A stretch of DNA of 48,768 nt from NCBI GenBank assembly GCA_946185205.1, contig CAMHIP010000004.1, positions 1-48,768 of the forward strand, given 5' to 3'. This DNA is from an uncultured Bacteroidales bacterium (GTDB lineage Bacteria; Bacteroidota; Bacteroidia; Bacteroidales; UBA932). Shown here piece after piece: positions 23,421-31,393 of this stretch; position 1 is the stretch's first letter; each line of letters begins with the position of its first letter. The translations under genes were made by a program, and so were the position numbers. The notes below the pieces were generated by a model. The model was not told the DNA's origin and searched no databases. It worked only from the letters and a program-made list of their open reading frames with translations.

Positions 23421-26400
23421 ATGAAAACGGCTGAGTGCATTCTGTCTATAGCGTTGATTTTCGGATTATTGCGGCCGGAGGCGGCGGGTGCTGTCCCTGA
23501 CCCGGGGCGGCCCGATGGCATCCGGGAAGCCCTGGCGGCGTTCCGGACGCCGCCGGACGAAGCCCGCACCAAGGTCTGGTGGTTCCACGGCGAGACGCCG
23601 ACCACCCGGGAGGGCATCACGGCCGACCTGGAGGCGTTCAAGGCCGCCGGGTTGGGCGGCGTGGTCTATTACGACCAGGTCCACGGCCCCGCCGAAGGGG
23701 CGCTGGACGCGTTCTCGCCCGCGTGGTGGGATATGCTGAAGTTTGCCGCCCTGGAAGCGAAACGGATCGGACTCTCCTTCGAGATCAACCTGTCCAACGG
23801 CTATGTGGCCGGCGGCCCCTGGATCACCCCGGAGACGGGCATGCAGCGGCTCTGCTCCTCGGATACGCTCGTCCGGGGCGGCGGCCGCTTCGCCGGACGG
23901 CTCGCTCCGCCTTCCGGACAGGATTGGTGGCGGGACGTGGCCGTGCTGGCCTGGCCGGTGGATCCGGACAACTGGCGGACCGTCCCGCTGGACGCCCCGT
24001 CCTGCCGCGTTCCGGAGGGCTTCGCGGCGCGCAGCATCACCTACACGGCCCCCAAGGCCCGCAAGTCGCGCAACGGCGCGATGAACTACCCCGACGGACC
24101 GGCGCCGGCGTTCTACGGGATGAATTTCGAACCCTACGGGACGGTGGGCACGCTGGAATGCTCGTCCGACGGGAAACAGTGGCGCGCGGTCTGCGACCTG
24201 CCCCGTCCGGGCGGCGGTTCCGGCCTGGCGCAGCGTACCGTGACCTTCGGGACGACCGTCAGCCGCTTCTGGCGCATCCGGGATGCTGCCGACGGGCTCT
24301 CCGGCGTGAGTCTCTCGTCCGCCGCCCGGGTGGACCGCTGGCAGGAGAAAGCCAATTACTATGCGGATTTCCATGATTCTTATGATACGCCCAGCTATGG
24401 CACTGGGGAAATCGATCCCGCGCGGGTGCTGGACCTGACGGAGCGCCTGCGCCCGGACGGGACCCTTGACTGGACTGTCCCGGAAGGGGACTGGGTCGTG
24501 ATGCGCTTGGGTGCGGAATCCACCCGCGGCGCCGTCAAGCACGGGCGCGCCAATCTGCTGGGCCTGGAGTGCGACAAGATGTCTCCGGAGGCGGCCCGGC
24601 TGCATTTCCGCTCCTATGCGGGCCGTATCCTCGACACCCTGGCGCGCATCGGCGCCAAGCCGCTCGGCGTGACGATGGACAGCCACGAGGCGGGGCCGCA
24701 GAACTGGACCCCGGACTTCCCGCGGATTTTCCGGGAGCACAGCGGCTATGACCTGACGCCCTGGCTGCCCGCCCTGCGCGGCTATACGGTGCAGGACGGC
24801 GCCGCGACGGAGCGCTTTCTCAAGCATTTCCGCCGCGCGGTCGCCGACGCCGTCGCCGAGAACTACTACGGCACGCTGGACAGTCTGTGCCGGGCCGCGG
24901 GCGTCCGTTTCACGGCCCAGGCAACGGGCAACCAGCTGAGCCTGGGAGCCGACAACATCGGCGCCAAGCGCCTTGTGGACAAGCCCCAGGGCGAATTCTG
25001 GGCGCGCGACATCCATGGCAGCAACGACATCCTGGACTGCGCCTCGGCGGCGCATCTCTACGGGAAGCCGATCGCCTCGGGGGAGGCTTTCACTGACGCG
25101 AAATACAGCGATTCCCCGGCCACGCTCAAGATGCTCGCAGACTTCGCTTACACGCGCCTGATCAACGAGTTCGTGGTCTGCGCCTCGGCCTATCAGCCCC
25201 GGCTGGACGAGGTGCCGGGCAACGTCGCGAACGGCCGGCAGTACTGCCTGAACCGCAACAACCCCATCTGGCCGCTGAGCCGGCCTTTCTGGGACTACCA
25301 GGCCCGTTGCGCGGCGCTGCTGCGGCAGGGCGAACCGGTGGTCGATCTGCTGGTCTATCTGGGCGACGATCCGCCCGTGAAGACGCTCTCGCACCTGCTG
25401 CCGGTCATCCCGGAGGGCTACAGCTTCGACACCACGGCGGCGGACGGACTGTCCGGCGCCTGCGTCGTTCGGCTTGCGGACGGGACGCCGGTCCTCCGCC
25501 TGCCTTCCGGCATGGAATACCGGATGCTGGTCCTGCAGCGCAATGTGGCGGCGGACGATCCGCTGCGGACGGCCTTTGCCGCCTGGCACTCCGCCGGCCT
25601 GCCGCTTTATGACGCCGGCGGGGTGCAGCATGCTGGCGGGGTGCAGAATGGCCCCGTGGACACCCCGGCAGAGGTTCCGGGGCTGTTCGAGCCGGTGCCG
25701 GTGCCCTTTGCGCCGGACCTGGGCTTCCACAGCGCGGCGAAACTGGACGACTGCGTCCGTTTCGGCCACCGGCGCCTGCCGGATGCGGATATCTGGTTCA
25801 TCTACAACCACAGTGCGGAGGCGTTTTCGCAGGAGGTGACGCTCCGCACCCCCTGGCGAGGGGTCTGGCGCCTGGATCCGCTGACCGCTTCGGTGACGCC
25901 GCTCCCCGCCGGGGTGGAGAATGGCCTCGTGCACACCCGGCTGACGTTGGAGCCGGGGGAGGCCGCTTTCCTGGCGGCCACGGACGTGCTGCTGCCGGAG
26001 TCTGCTCCGGACCCGGGTGATTTGCGGACGGTCCTGACGCTGGACGGGCCCTGGCGGGTGCGGTTCGATCCCAGGATGGGCGGGCCGGAGCGGCCGGTGA
26101 GATTCCGGACGCTGTCCGGCTGGACGGAGAGCGCGGATCCGCGGATCCGGTATTATTCGGGGACGGCGGTCTATACCGGGACGTTCCGGTGGCGGTCGAA
26201 GGGAGGAGATTCCCAGTCGCAGCCGGGCATGACGGGAGCGCCGGGCATGACAGCATCAACCGCTCCGGCGGAAAAGCAGTATCTGCAAGTGGATGCTTCC
26301 GGCTGGATGGCCCGCGTCTATGTCAACGGCCGCGAGGCGGGCACGGTCTGGTGCGCGCCCTGGCGGCTGGACATCACGGACTACCTCCGGCCCGGGCGCA

Positions 26401-26570
26401 ACAAACTCCGCATCGAAGTGGTCAACTCGCTGTACAACAGGATGATCGGAGATGCCGTCCAATACCCGGATGAGCCCGGCGGACACTATACCCGCAGCTC
26501 ATATCCGCTGGTCGATGCCGATACGCCGCTCGTCCCGTCCGGCCTGCTTGACGTGCGGATCCTTTTCTAG
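23421..26570 (+). CDS. Alpha-L-rhamnosidase, GH106 family
   Basis: Predicted inverting exo-rhamnosidase releasing L-rhamnose from rhamnogalacturonan ends. The 1049-aa product has a signal peptide (MKTAECILSI..., cleavage near AAGA). Family signatures include ARTKVWWFHGETPTTREGI at the start of the mature protein, GVTMDSHEAGPQNWTPDFP in the barrel, QGEFWARDIHGSNDILDCAS and ASGEAFT. A C-terminal galactose-binding-like domain (about 860-1045, ASGWMARVYVNGREAGTVW) follows. Between two of its strands, residues 929-946 (GDSQSQPGMTGAPGMTAS) derive from a degenerate palindromic repeat. The stop codon shares its bases with the GH43-like stop on the opposite strand. Confidence 0.92.
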   Translation: MKTAECILSIALIFGLLRPEAAGAVPDPGRPDGIREALAAFRTPPDEARTKVWWFHGETPTTREGITADLEAFKAAGLGGVVYYDQVHGPAEGALDAFSPAWWDMLKFAALEAKRIGLSFEINLSNGYVAGGPWITPETGMQRLCSSDTLVRGGGRFAGRLAPPSGQDWWRDVAVLAWPVDPDNWRTVPLDAPSCRVPEGFAARSITYTAPKARKSRNGAMNYPDGPAPAFYGMNFEPYGTVGTLECSSDGKQWRAVCDLPRPGGGSGLAQRTVTFGTTVSRFWRIRDAADGLSGVSLSSAARVDRWQEKANYYADFHDSYDTPSYGTGEIDPARVLDLTERLRPDGTLDWTVPEGDWVVMRLGAESTRGAVKHGRANLLGLECDKMSPEAARLHFRSYAGRILDTLARIGAKPLGVTMDSHEAGPQNWTPDFPRIFREHSGYDLTPWLPALRGYTVQDGAATERFLKHFRRAVADAVAENYYGTLDSLCRAAGVRFTAQATGNQLSLGADNIGAKRLVDKPQGEFWARDIHGSNDILDCASAAHLYGKPIASGEAFTDAKYSDSPATLKMLADFAYTRLINEFVVCASAYQPRLDEVPGNVANGRQYCLNRNNPIWPLSRPFWDYQARCAALLRQGEPVVDLLVYLGDDPPVKTLSHLLPVIPEGYSFDTTAADGLSGACVVRLADGTPVLRLPSGMEYRMLVLQRNVAADDPLRTAFAAWHSAGLPLYDAGGVQHAGGVQNGPVDTPAEVPGLFEPVPVPFAPDLGFHSAAKLDDCVRFGHRRLPDADIWFIYNHSAEAFSQEVTLRTPWRGVWRLDPLTASVTPLPAGVENGLVHTRLTLEPGEAAFLAATDVLLPESAPDPGDLRTVLTLDGPWRVRFDPRMGGPERPVRFRTLSGWTESADPRIRYYSGTAVYTGTFRWRSKGGDSQSQPGMTGAPGMTASTAPAEKQYLQVDASGWMARVYVNGREAGTVWCAPWRLDITDYLRPGRNKLRIEVVNSLYNRMIGDAVQYPDEPGGHYTRSSYPLVDADTPLVPSGLLDVRILF
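26206..26234 (+). repeat. Palindromic element copy E (degenerate), inside the GH106 coding sequence
   Basis: GAGATTCCCAGTCGCAGCCG then GGCATGACG; it keeps the outer parts of the 28-bp unit with one extra base and changed centre. A second half-copy (GCCGGGCATGACA, 26240-26252) follows directly. It is read in a different frame from copy A, giving the SQSQPGMTGAPGMTA loop. Confidence 0.6.
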
Positions 26571-27583
26571 GGAAAGACCGTCGGCGCGTCGCGGTCGCAG
26601 CTCAGCGTCCGGCCGTCTTCGCACCGGAGTTCGGCGACCTGGATGAAGGTCGAATTGGGCGAGAGCCCCTCGCTGCGGGGCGTGTCCGGCTGCAGGCCGC
26701 GGAAGCGACGCAAGTGCGTGAAATAGAAGATGTAGGCCCGGTCGCCCAGGACGACCACGTCGCCATGGTTGCCGGCCACGTCGTCAAAGGCGCCCCGGCC
26801 CGGCTCCTGCAACAGGTTGCCCTCCTGGCGGGTCCAGTGCTCCGCGTCGTCGCTCCGCCAGACGGCGAAGCCCTTCCATTCGTCGCAGATGAGCCACCAG
26901 GAACCCTTCCAGAAGAAGGCCTTGGGCCCTTCGCAGCTGCTGATGCCCGGCAGCAGGCCGTGGTCCTCCCAGTGATAGAGGTCGGGGCTGTCGGCCCAGG
27001 CGATGCGCTTGCCCGTGGGCTCGTCGTTGTACCACATCCGCCAGGTCCCGTCCGGCAGACGGGCCACGTCGGCATCGATGACCTTCTCCGAAATCAGGTC
27101 CAGTACCTGCTGGAACTTCCAGTGGATCAGGTCGTCCGAAGTCAGGTGGACGATGTGCCGCGGGTGGTCCCAGTCCGGGAAGATGCCGGGCACATAGGTC
27201 AGGTACATGTGGTATTCCCGGCCGTCATCCACCACGGACGGCGCCCAGTAGGTCGGGTCCGGATCGGGCGCATAGCCGATCTGCGCTTCCTGCAGGTAGG
27301 TCCAGTTTGCCAGGTCGGGGGAGGTGGCGATCCCGATGGGGGAGCCGTGCACCCATTCCGCGCCGCGTCCGTCGCGCAGGTCTGCCCGGCGGTTGGTGTA
27401 GAACATGTACCAAAGCCCGTCCCGGCGGTTCCGGATGATGACCGGGTCGGCGGCTCCGCCGTGCACCGGATCGACATAGAGCGGCTTGGGCGCGGCTTGG
27501 CTGCAAGATGGCGGCACGCCGTCCGCCTGTCCGACGAGACAGGAGAACAGGCACGCGGCCAGCAGGGGAAGAATCTGTATCAT
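26567..27583 (-). CDS. GH43-like five-bladed beta-propeller glycosidase
   Basis: Secreted 338-aa protein with a signal peptide (MIQILPLLAACLFSCLVGQA). The fold and acidic residues fit clan GH-F: D46 in GGAADPVII as base, D172 in VIDADVAR as modulator and E218 in SSCEGPKAFFW as acid. Family 43 enzymes in pectin loci are usually arabinofuranosidases or beta-xylosidase/galactosidase types; the substrate here cannot be stated. It is the last gene of the aspA / GH28 / thioesterase / GH43 operon, starting 7 bp after the thioesterase. GH43 is the best guess; a related propeller family is possible. Confidence 0.75.
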   Translation of the reverse strand: MIQILPLLAACLFSCLVGQADGVPPSCSQAAPKPLYVDPVHGGAADPVIIRNRRDGLWYMFYTNRRADLRDGRGAEWVHGSPIGIATSPDLANWTYLQEAQIGYAPDPDPTYWAPSVVDDGREYHMYLTYVPGIFPDWDHPRHIVHLTSDDLIHWKFQQVLDLISEKVIDADVARLPDGTWRMWYNDEPTGKRIAWADSPDLYHWEDHGLLPGISSCEGPKAFFWKGSWWLICDEWKGFAVWRSDDAEHWTRQEGNLLQEPGRGAFDDVAGNHGDVVVLGDRAYIFYFTHLRRFRGLQPDTPRSEGLSPNSTFIQVAELRCEDGRTLSCDRDAPTVFP

Positions 27584-27590
27584 AGGCGGA

Positions 27591-28385
27591 TCAAGCTTGT
27601 TCGCGCTGCAGGTCCCGGGCGATGTCCGGGAGGCGGTCGATGGGTTCCCATTGCGACAGGATGCGGGCGGCTTCCGTGCCGTCCGACTGGGTGAGGATAT
27701 GCTGGTAGAAGCCCTCCGCGCCCTCCACGGCGTACAGCCCGCAGCTCAGCGTCTCGCCGGGCGGGGTCTCCCGCAGCCACTTGATCTGCATGGAACGGAG
27801 GCGGTGGCCCGACAGGAAGCCGTCCGTGGCCGTGAGCATGGCGATGGAGAGGTAGCTGCGGTTGCCGACATGCCCGTTGAAATCGAGGTCCAGCAGGTTG
27901 ACATGGTGCCGGACGCTGCCCATGGGTGCGCCCGGAGCGGGGAAGCGGCTCTTGCGGGGCGCCTCCGGCAGGGCGGCTTCCGGGAGCACGGTGATGGCCG
28001 AGGCCGCGGCGTCGGTGTGCGCCAGGCTGTGCGTGGCCGTGTCCAGCAGGCTCCAGCAGCCGCTGCCGCGCACGATTTCTTCCTGCGTGGCGGCTTTGCG
28101 GATGATGAAATCGCTGTAGATACGCAAGGGGGTGATCTCCCGGATCCAGATGCACACATCCACCTCGTCCGTCCAGAAGACATCGACGGGCCGGAATTCG
28201 CTCCGCAATTCGGTGACGACCCACATCAGCCCCTGCTTCACGAGATCGAACGCCGCCACGTGCAGGATGGTCATGTAGCGGGCGAAACTGTCCTGAAACC
28301 AGAGCAGGACGGCGCCCGGCGTCATCCGGTAGTGCATGTCCATCAGGTCGGCGGTGATGGAATACCTGTGCGTATAACGATCCAT
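27591..28385 (-). CDS. Acyl-ACP thioesterase (FatA/hot-dog family)
   Basis: Cytoplasmic enzyme that releases fatty acids from acyl carrier protein. The 264-aa protein has two hot-dog domains; the first begins HRYSITADLMDMHYRMTP, the second carries the signature NLLDLDFNGHVGNRSYLS, matching the D-x-N-x-H-x-x-N active-site pattern of plant-type FatA/FatB enzymes. There is no signal peptide. It lies between GH28 (11 bp upstream) and GH43 (7 bp downstream) on one transcript. A lipid enzyme in a CAZyme operon is unexpected; the sequence offers no sugar-related function for it. Confidence 0.88.
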   Translation of the reverse strand: MDRYTHRYSITADLMDMHYRMTPGAVLLWFQDSFARYMTILHVAAFDLVKQGLMWVVTELRSEFRPVDVFWTDEVDVCIWIREITPLRIYSDFIIRKAATQEEIVRGSGCWSLLDTATHSLAHTDAAASAITVLPEAALPEAPRKSRFPAPGAPMGSVRHHVNLLDLDFNGHVGNRSYLSIAMLTATDGFLSGHRLRSMQIKWLRETPPGETLSCGLYAVEGAEGFYQHILTQSDGTEAARILSQWEPIDRLPDIARDLQREQA

Positions 28386-28396
28386 GAATCAGTGTA

Positions 28397-29809
28397 TTAT
28401 CTGCCCGGCGCGAAGCCCCCGATCTTCATGTCCCCGCCGTCCGGGGTGAAGGCGTCCCAGGTGACGTTGCGCACGATCAGGTTGCGGGTGTTGGTGACGT
28501 TGCTCACGAACTTGGTCAGCTTGCCCACGTGGACGTCCTCGATGGTCACGCCGTCGATCGGATCGCGTTCGTCGCCGTTGAACTCATAGACGGCCTCGGC
28601 CTGGCGGCAGGTGGCGCCGCGGATGCCGATGTTGCGGATCTTCGTGATCCGGGTCTCGAAGGTCGGCACGATGTCGCGCCACTGGTAGAGCACGTCCGTG
28701 TCGATCTCGAACACGCGGTTGGCCTTGTCGGCGCTCACGTTCTCCATCCAGATGTCCTCCAGCAGGCCGCCGCGGCGGTGGTTGGTCTTGATGTAGAGCA
28801 TCCGGTAGACGGCGTCGGTGGATTTGCAGTCATGCATATAGACATGCTGCACGCCGCCGGCCATCTCGCTGCCGATGCCCATCAGGCAGTGGCCCTGGAC
28901 CACTTCGCAGTTGCGCACGACCACGTACGCCGTCGGCGTGTCGAGCCGCCAGGCGTCCTGGTTGCGGCCGGACTTGATCACCACGGCGTCGTCGCCCTGG
29001 TCGAAGACGCAGTCCTCCACGACGGCGTGCTGCGTCATTTCCAGGTCGATGCCGTCGTTGTTGTGGCCGTGGGCATAGACGTGCAGACCGTGCACCCAGG
29101 CGTCCCGGCAGAGGTACAGGTGGATGGTCCAGAAGGGGCTGTCCTGGATGCGGAAGTCGCTGAGCTGCACGTTGGTGCAGCGGTTGAACTGGATGAGGTG
29201 CGGGCGCATGTTCGCCTCGCCCTCCTCCATCCGGCGGTGTTCGACCGGAATGCCGGTCGAACACATCGCGTAGAGCTGCCGGGTGGCCTGGATGTGCGCC
29301 TCGGGGCGCGCGAACCAGGTCCGCCAGAAGTCCATTTTCGGATGGATGAGTCCCGGGCCGCCGATGCCCACGTTTTCACATTCGTAGGCATAGATCAGCG
29401 GGGAATAGTTCATGCATTCCGTCCCTTCCCAGGAGGTCCGCACGGCCGGCAGATACAGCTTGGGATCGTCCTCGAAGACGAGCTCGGCGCCTTCCGACAG
29501 CCAGAGCTGGCAGTTGCTCTCGAAGTGGACGGGGCCTGTGAGCCACTGTCCGGCGGGCACCACCACGCGGCCGCCTCCGGCCTTGCGGCAGGCGGCCATC
29601 GCCTTGGCGAAGGCCTGCGTCGTGGCCGTCACGTTGCCCGGCCGGGCGCCGAATTTCGTGATGGGGAAGTCCCTGGCCGGGAATACATACATCTCCAGCG
29701 GCGCGAATTCGAACGGGGCCTCGGAGGCCGTGACGACGGTCTGCGCCGGGGCGCAGAAACTGCCTGCAGCCAGCAGGACGAGCGTGAGGAGGGAATGGAA
29801 TACTTTCAT
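28397..29809 (-). CDS. Glycoside hydrolase family 28 (second copy)
   Basis: Secreted GH28 enzyme, 470 aa from the ATG at 29809, which opens a signal peptide (MKVFHSLLTL..., cleavage near FCAPAQ). A start six codons upstream also fits but adds nothing. The catalytic set is intact: D252 in NNDGID, D273-D274 in GDDAVVIK and H307 in GHCLMGIGSE; the basic element is YIKTN. An insert around residues 155-200 (WRTWFARPEAHIQATRQLY) distinguishes it from the GH28 at 4268. It follows aspA by 20 bp and precedes the thioesterase. Likely acts on galacturonate-containing oligosaccharides in the periplasm; linkage unknown. Confidence 0.92.
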   Translation of the reverse strand: MKVFHSLLTLVLLAAGSFCAPAQTVVTASEAPFEFAPLEMYVFPARDFPITKFGARPGNVTATTQAFAKAMAACRKAGGGRVVVPAGQWLTGPVHFESNCQLWLSEGAELVFEDDPKLYLPAVRTSWEGTECMNYSPLIYAYECENVGIGGPGLIHPKMDFWRTWFARPEAHIQATRQLYAMCSTGIPVEHRRMEEGEANMRPHLIQFNRCTNVQLSDFRIQDSPFWTIHLYLCRDAWVHGLHVYAHGHNNDGIDLEMTQHAVVEDCVFDQGDDAVVIKSGRNQDAWRLDTPTAYVVVRNCEVVQGHCLMGIGSEMAGGVQHVYMHDCKSTDAVYRMLYIKTNHRRGGLLEDIWMENVSADKANRVFEIDTDVLYQWRDIVPTFETRITKIRNIGIRGATCRQAEAVYEFNGDERDPIDGVTIEDVHVGKLTKFVSNVTNTRNLIVRNVTWDAFTPDGGDMKIGGFAPGR

Positions 29810-29829
29810 GATCAGCGGGTTGTGCAATT

Positions 29830-31242
29830 CTACTTGAACAGGGCGTGGGCGCCGAGCATGGCCTGCGGGTTCAGGGCCTCGTCGAGCTTCTCCTTCGTCA
29901 TCAGACCGTCCTCGAGGACGATGTCATAAACGCTGCGGCCGGTCTCGAGGGCCTTCTTGGCCACCTTGGTGCTGCCCTTGTAGCCGATGTACGGGTTGAG
30001 GGCCGTGACGATGCCGATGGAGTTCTTGACCATCTCGTAGCAGTGCTCCGCGTTGACGGTGATGCCCTCCACGCACTTGGTGCGCAGGGTCTCGATGGCG
30101 TTGCACAGCCAGGTGACGCTCTCGAGCACGGATTCGCAGATGACGGGCTCCATCACGTTGAGCTGCAGCTGGCCGGCCTCGGCGGCGAAGGCCACGGTGG
30201 TGTCGTTGCCGATCACCTTGAAACAGACCTGGTTGGTCACCTCGGGGATCACGGGGTTGACCTTGCCCGGCATGATGGAAGAGCCCGGCGCCATCGGCGG
30301 CAGGTTGATCTCGTGCAGGCCGCAGCGGGGGCCGGACGCCATCAGGCGCAGGTCGTTGCAGATCTTGGAGAGCTTGATGGCGAGGCGCTTGAGGGCGGCG
30401 GAGTAGCTGACGTAAGCGCCCGTGTCCGGGGTGGCCTCCACCAGGTCCTCGGCCTTGGTGAGCGTGTCGCCGCAGAGCTCGGACATGCGGCGGGTGCAGA
30501 GCTCCGCGAAGCCCGGCACGGCGTTGAGGCCGGTGCCGATGGCGGTGCCGCCCATGTTGATCTCGCGCAGGAGCACGGCGTTGCGCTCCAGGTTGGCGAT
30601 CTCCTCTTCAAGGTTGGTCGCGAAGGCGTTGAACTCCTGTCCCGCGGTCATCGGGACGGCGTCCTGCAGCTGGGTGCGGCCCATCTTGATGTAGTCCTTG
30701 AATTCCACGCCCTTGGCGCGGAAAGCGGCGATCAGGGCGCCCAGGCTGCTGACGAGCTTCTTGTTCATCCGCACGAAGGTGTAGCGGAAGGCGGTCGGGT
30801 AGGCGTCGTTGGTCGATTGGGCGCAGTTGACGTGGTCGTTGGGGGAGCAGTACTGGTATTCGCCCTTCTTGTGACCCATCAGCTCGAGGGCGCGGTTGGC
30901 GATCACCTCGTTGGCGTTCATGTTGACGGAGGTGCCGGCGCCGCCCTGCATCATGTCGACGGGGAACTGGTCGTGGAACTTGCCTCCCACGATCTCGCGG
31001 CAGGCCGCGCAGATGGCTTCGGCGATCTTCTTGTCCAGCACGCCGAGTTCGGCGTTGGCGGTGGCGGCGGCCATCTTGACGTAAGCGATGGCGATCACGT
31101 ACTCCGGATAGTCGCACATCCGGGTATTGGAAATTTTGTAGTTGTTGAGTGCGCGCTGTGTCTGCACGCCATAGTAGGCCTCGGCGGGGACTTGGAGCTC
31201 GCCGAGCAGGTCGCTTTCGACCCGGAATTTCTGTTCAGACAT
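29830..31242 (-). CDS. aspA: Aspartate ammonia-lyase
   Basis: Cytoplasmic enzyme converting aspartate to fumarate and ammonia. The start at 31242 gives 470 aa beginning MSEQKFRVESDLLGE, the usual length and N-terminus; the open frame upstream runs into the promoter. The superfamily signature GSSIMPGKVNP is at 320-330 and TSVNMNANEV and HVNCAQSTND are present. The following NQVCFKVIGNDTTVAFAAEAGQL favours aspartase over class II fumarase. It leads an operon with GH28, thioesterase and GH43, so fumarate supply is coupled to glycan use; fumarate respiration is common in Bacteroidales, but that link is inference. A near-consensus promoter lies 49 nt upstream. Confidence 0.92.
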   Translation of the reverse strand: MSEQKFRVESDLLGELQVPAEAYYGVQTQRALNNYKISNTRMCDYPEYVIAIAYVKMAAATANAELGVLDKKIAEAICAACREIVGGKFHDQFPVDMMQGGAGTSVNMNANEVIANRALELMGHKKGEYQYCSPNDHVNCAQSTNDAYPTAFRYTFVRMNKKLVSSLGALIAAFRAKGVEFKDYIKMGRTQLQDAVPMTAGQEFNAFATNLEEEIANLERNAVLLREINMGGTAIGTGLNAVPGFAELCTRRMSELCGDTLTKAEDLVEATPDTGAYVSYSAALKRLAIKLSKICNDLRLMASGPRCGLHEINLPPMAPGSSIMPGKVNPVIPEVTNQVCFKVIGNDTTVAFAAEAGQLQLNVMEPVICESVLESVTWLCNAIETLRTKCVEGITVNAEHCYEMVKNSIGIVTALNPYIGYKGSTKVAKKALETGRSVYDIVLEDGLMTKEKLDEALNPQAMLGAHALFK

Positions 31243-31290
31243 AGATGATTTCGTTATCAGGTTCAGTGTTTTTTTGCCCCATCGGGCAGA

Positions 31291-31322
31291 CAAAAGTAGT
31301 GCGGAATTCCTGAAAAAACAAA
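31291..31322 (-). promoter_or_regulatory. Promoter of the aspA operon
   Basis: The minus strand has TTTG (31322-31319), exactly 20 nt, then TACTTTTG (31298-31291), a perfect Bacteroidota TTTG-N20-TAnnTTTG promoter. The -33 element lies only 8 bp from the -7 box of the divergent GH28 promoter. Confidence 0.8.
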
Positions 31323-31330
31323 AAAATGCT

Positions 31331-31338
31331 TACCTTTG
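31331..31338 (+). promoter_or_regulatory. -7 promoter element of the GH28 / GH88-DUF2264 operon
   Basis: TACCTTTG, an exact TAnnTTTG box, 55 nt before the GH28 start. The same octamer in the same context (gaaaaa...tgctTACCTTTG) is used in front of kdgK, suggesting shared control. Confidence 0.6.
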
Positions 31339-31393
31339 AAGAACCAAGCGACCACAACCAATTATAAATAATAACTAACCCGTTATTCTCGAC

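Noticed and set aside
25608-25670. Short tandem repeat giving GGVQHAGGVQNG in GH106
   Set aside because: About 18 bp duplicated with substitutions; noted but too short and isolated to call an element.
31243-31293. Upstream start of aspA at 31293
   Set aside because: It starts inside the promoter -7 box; the homologous N-terminus begins at 31242.
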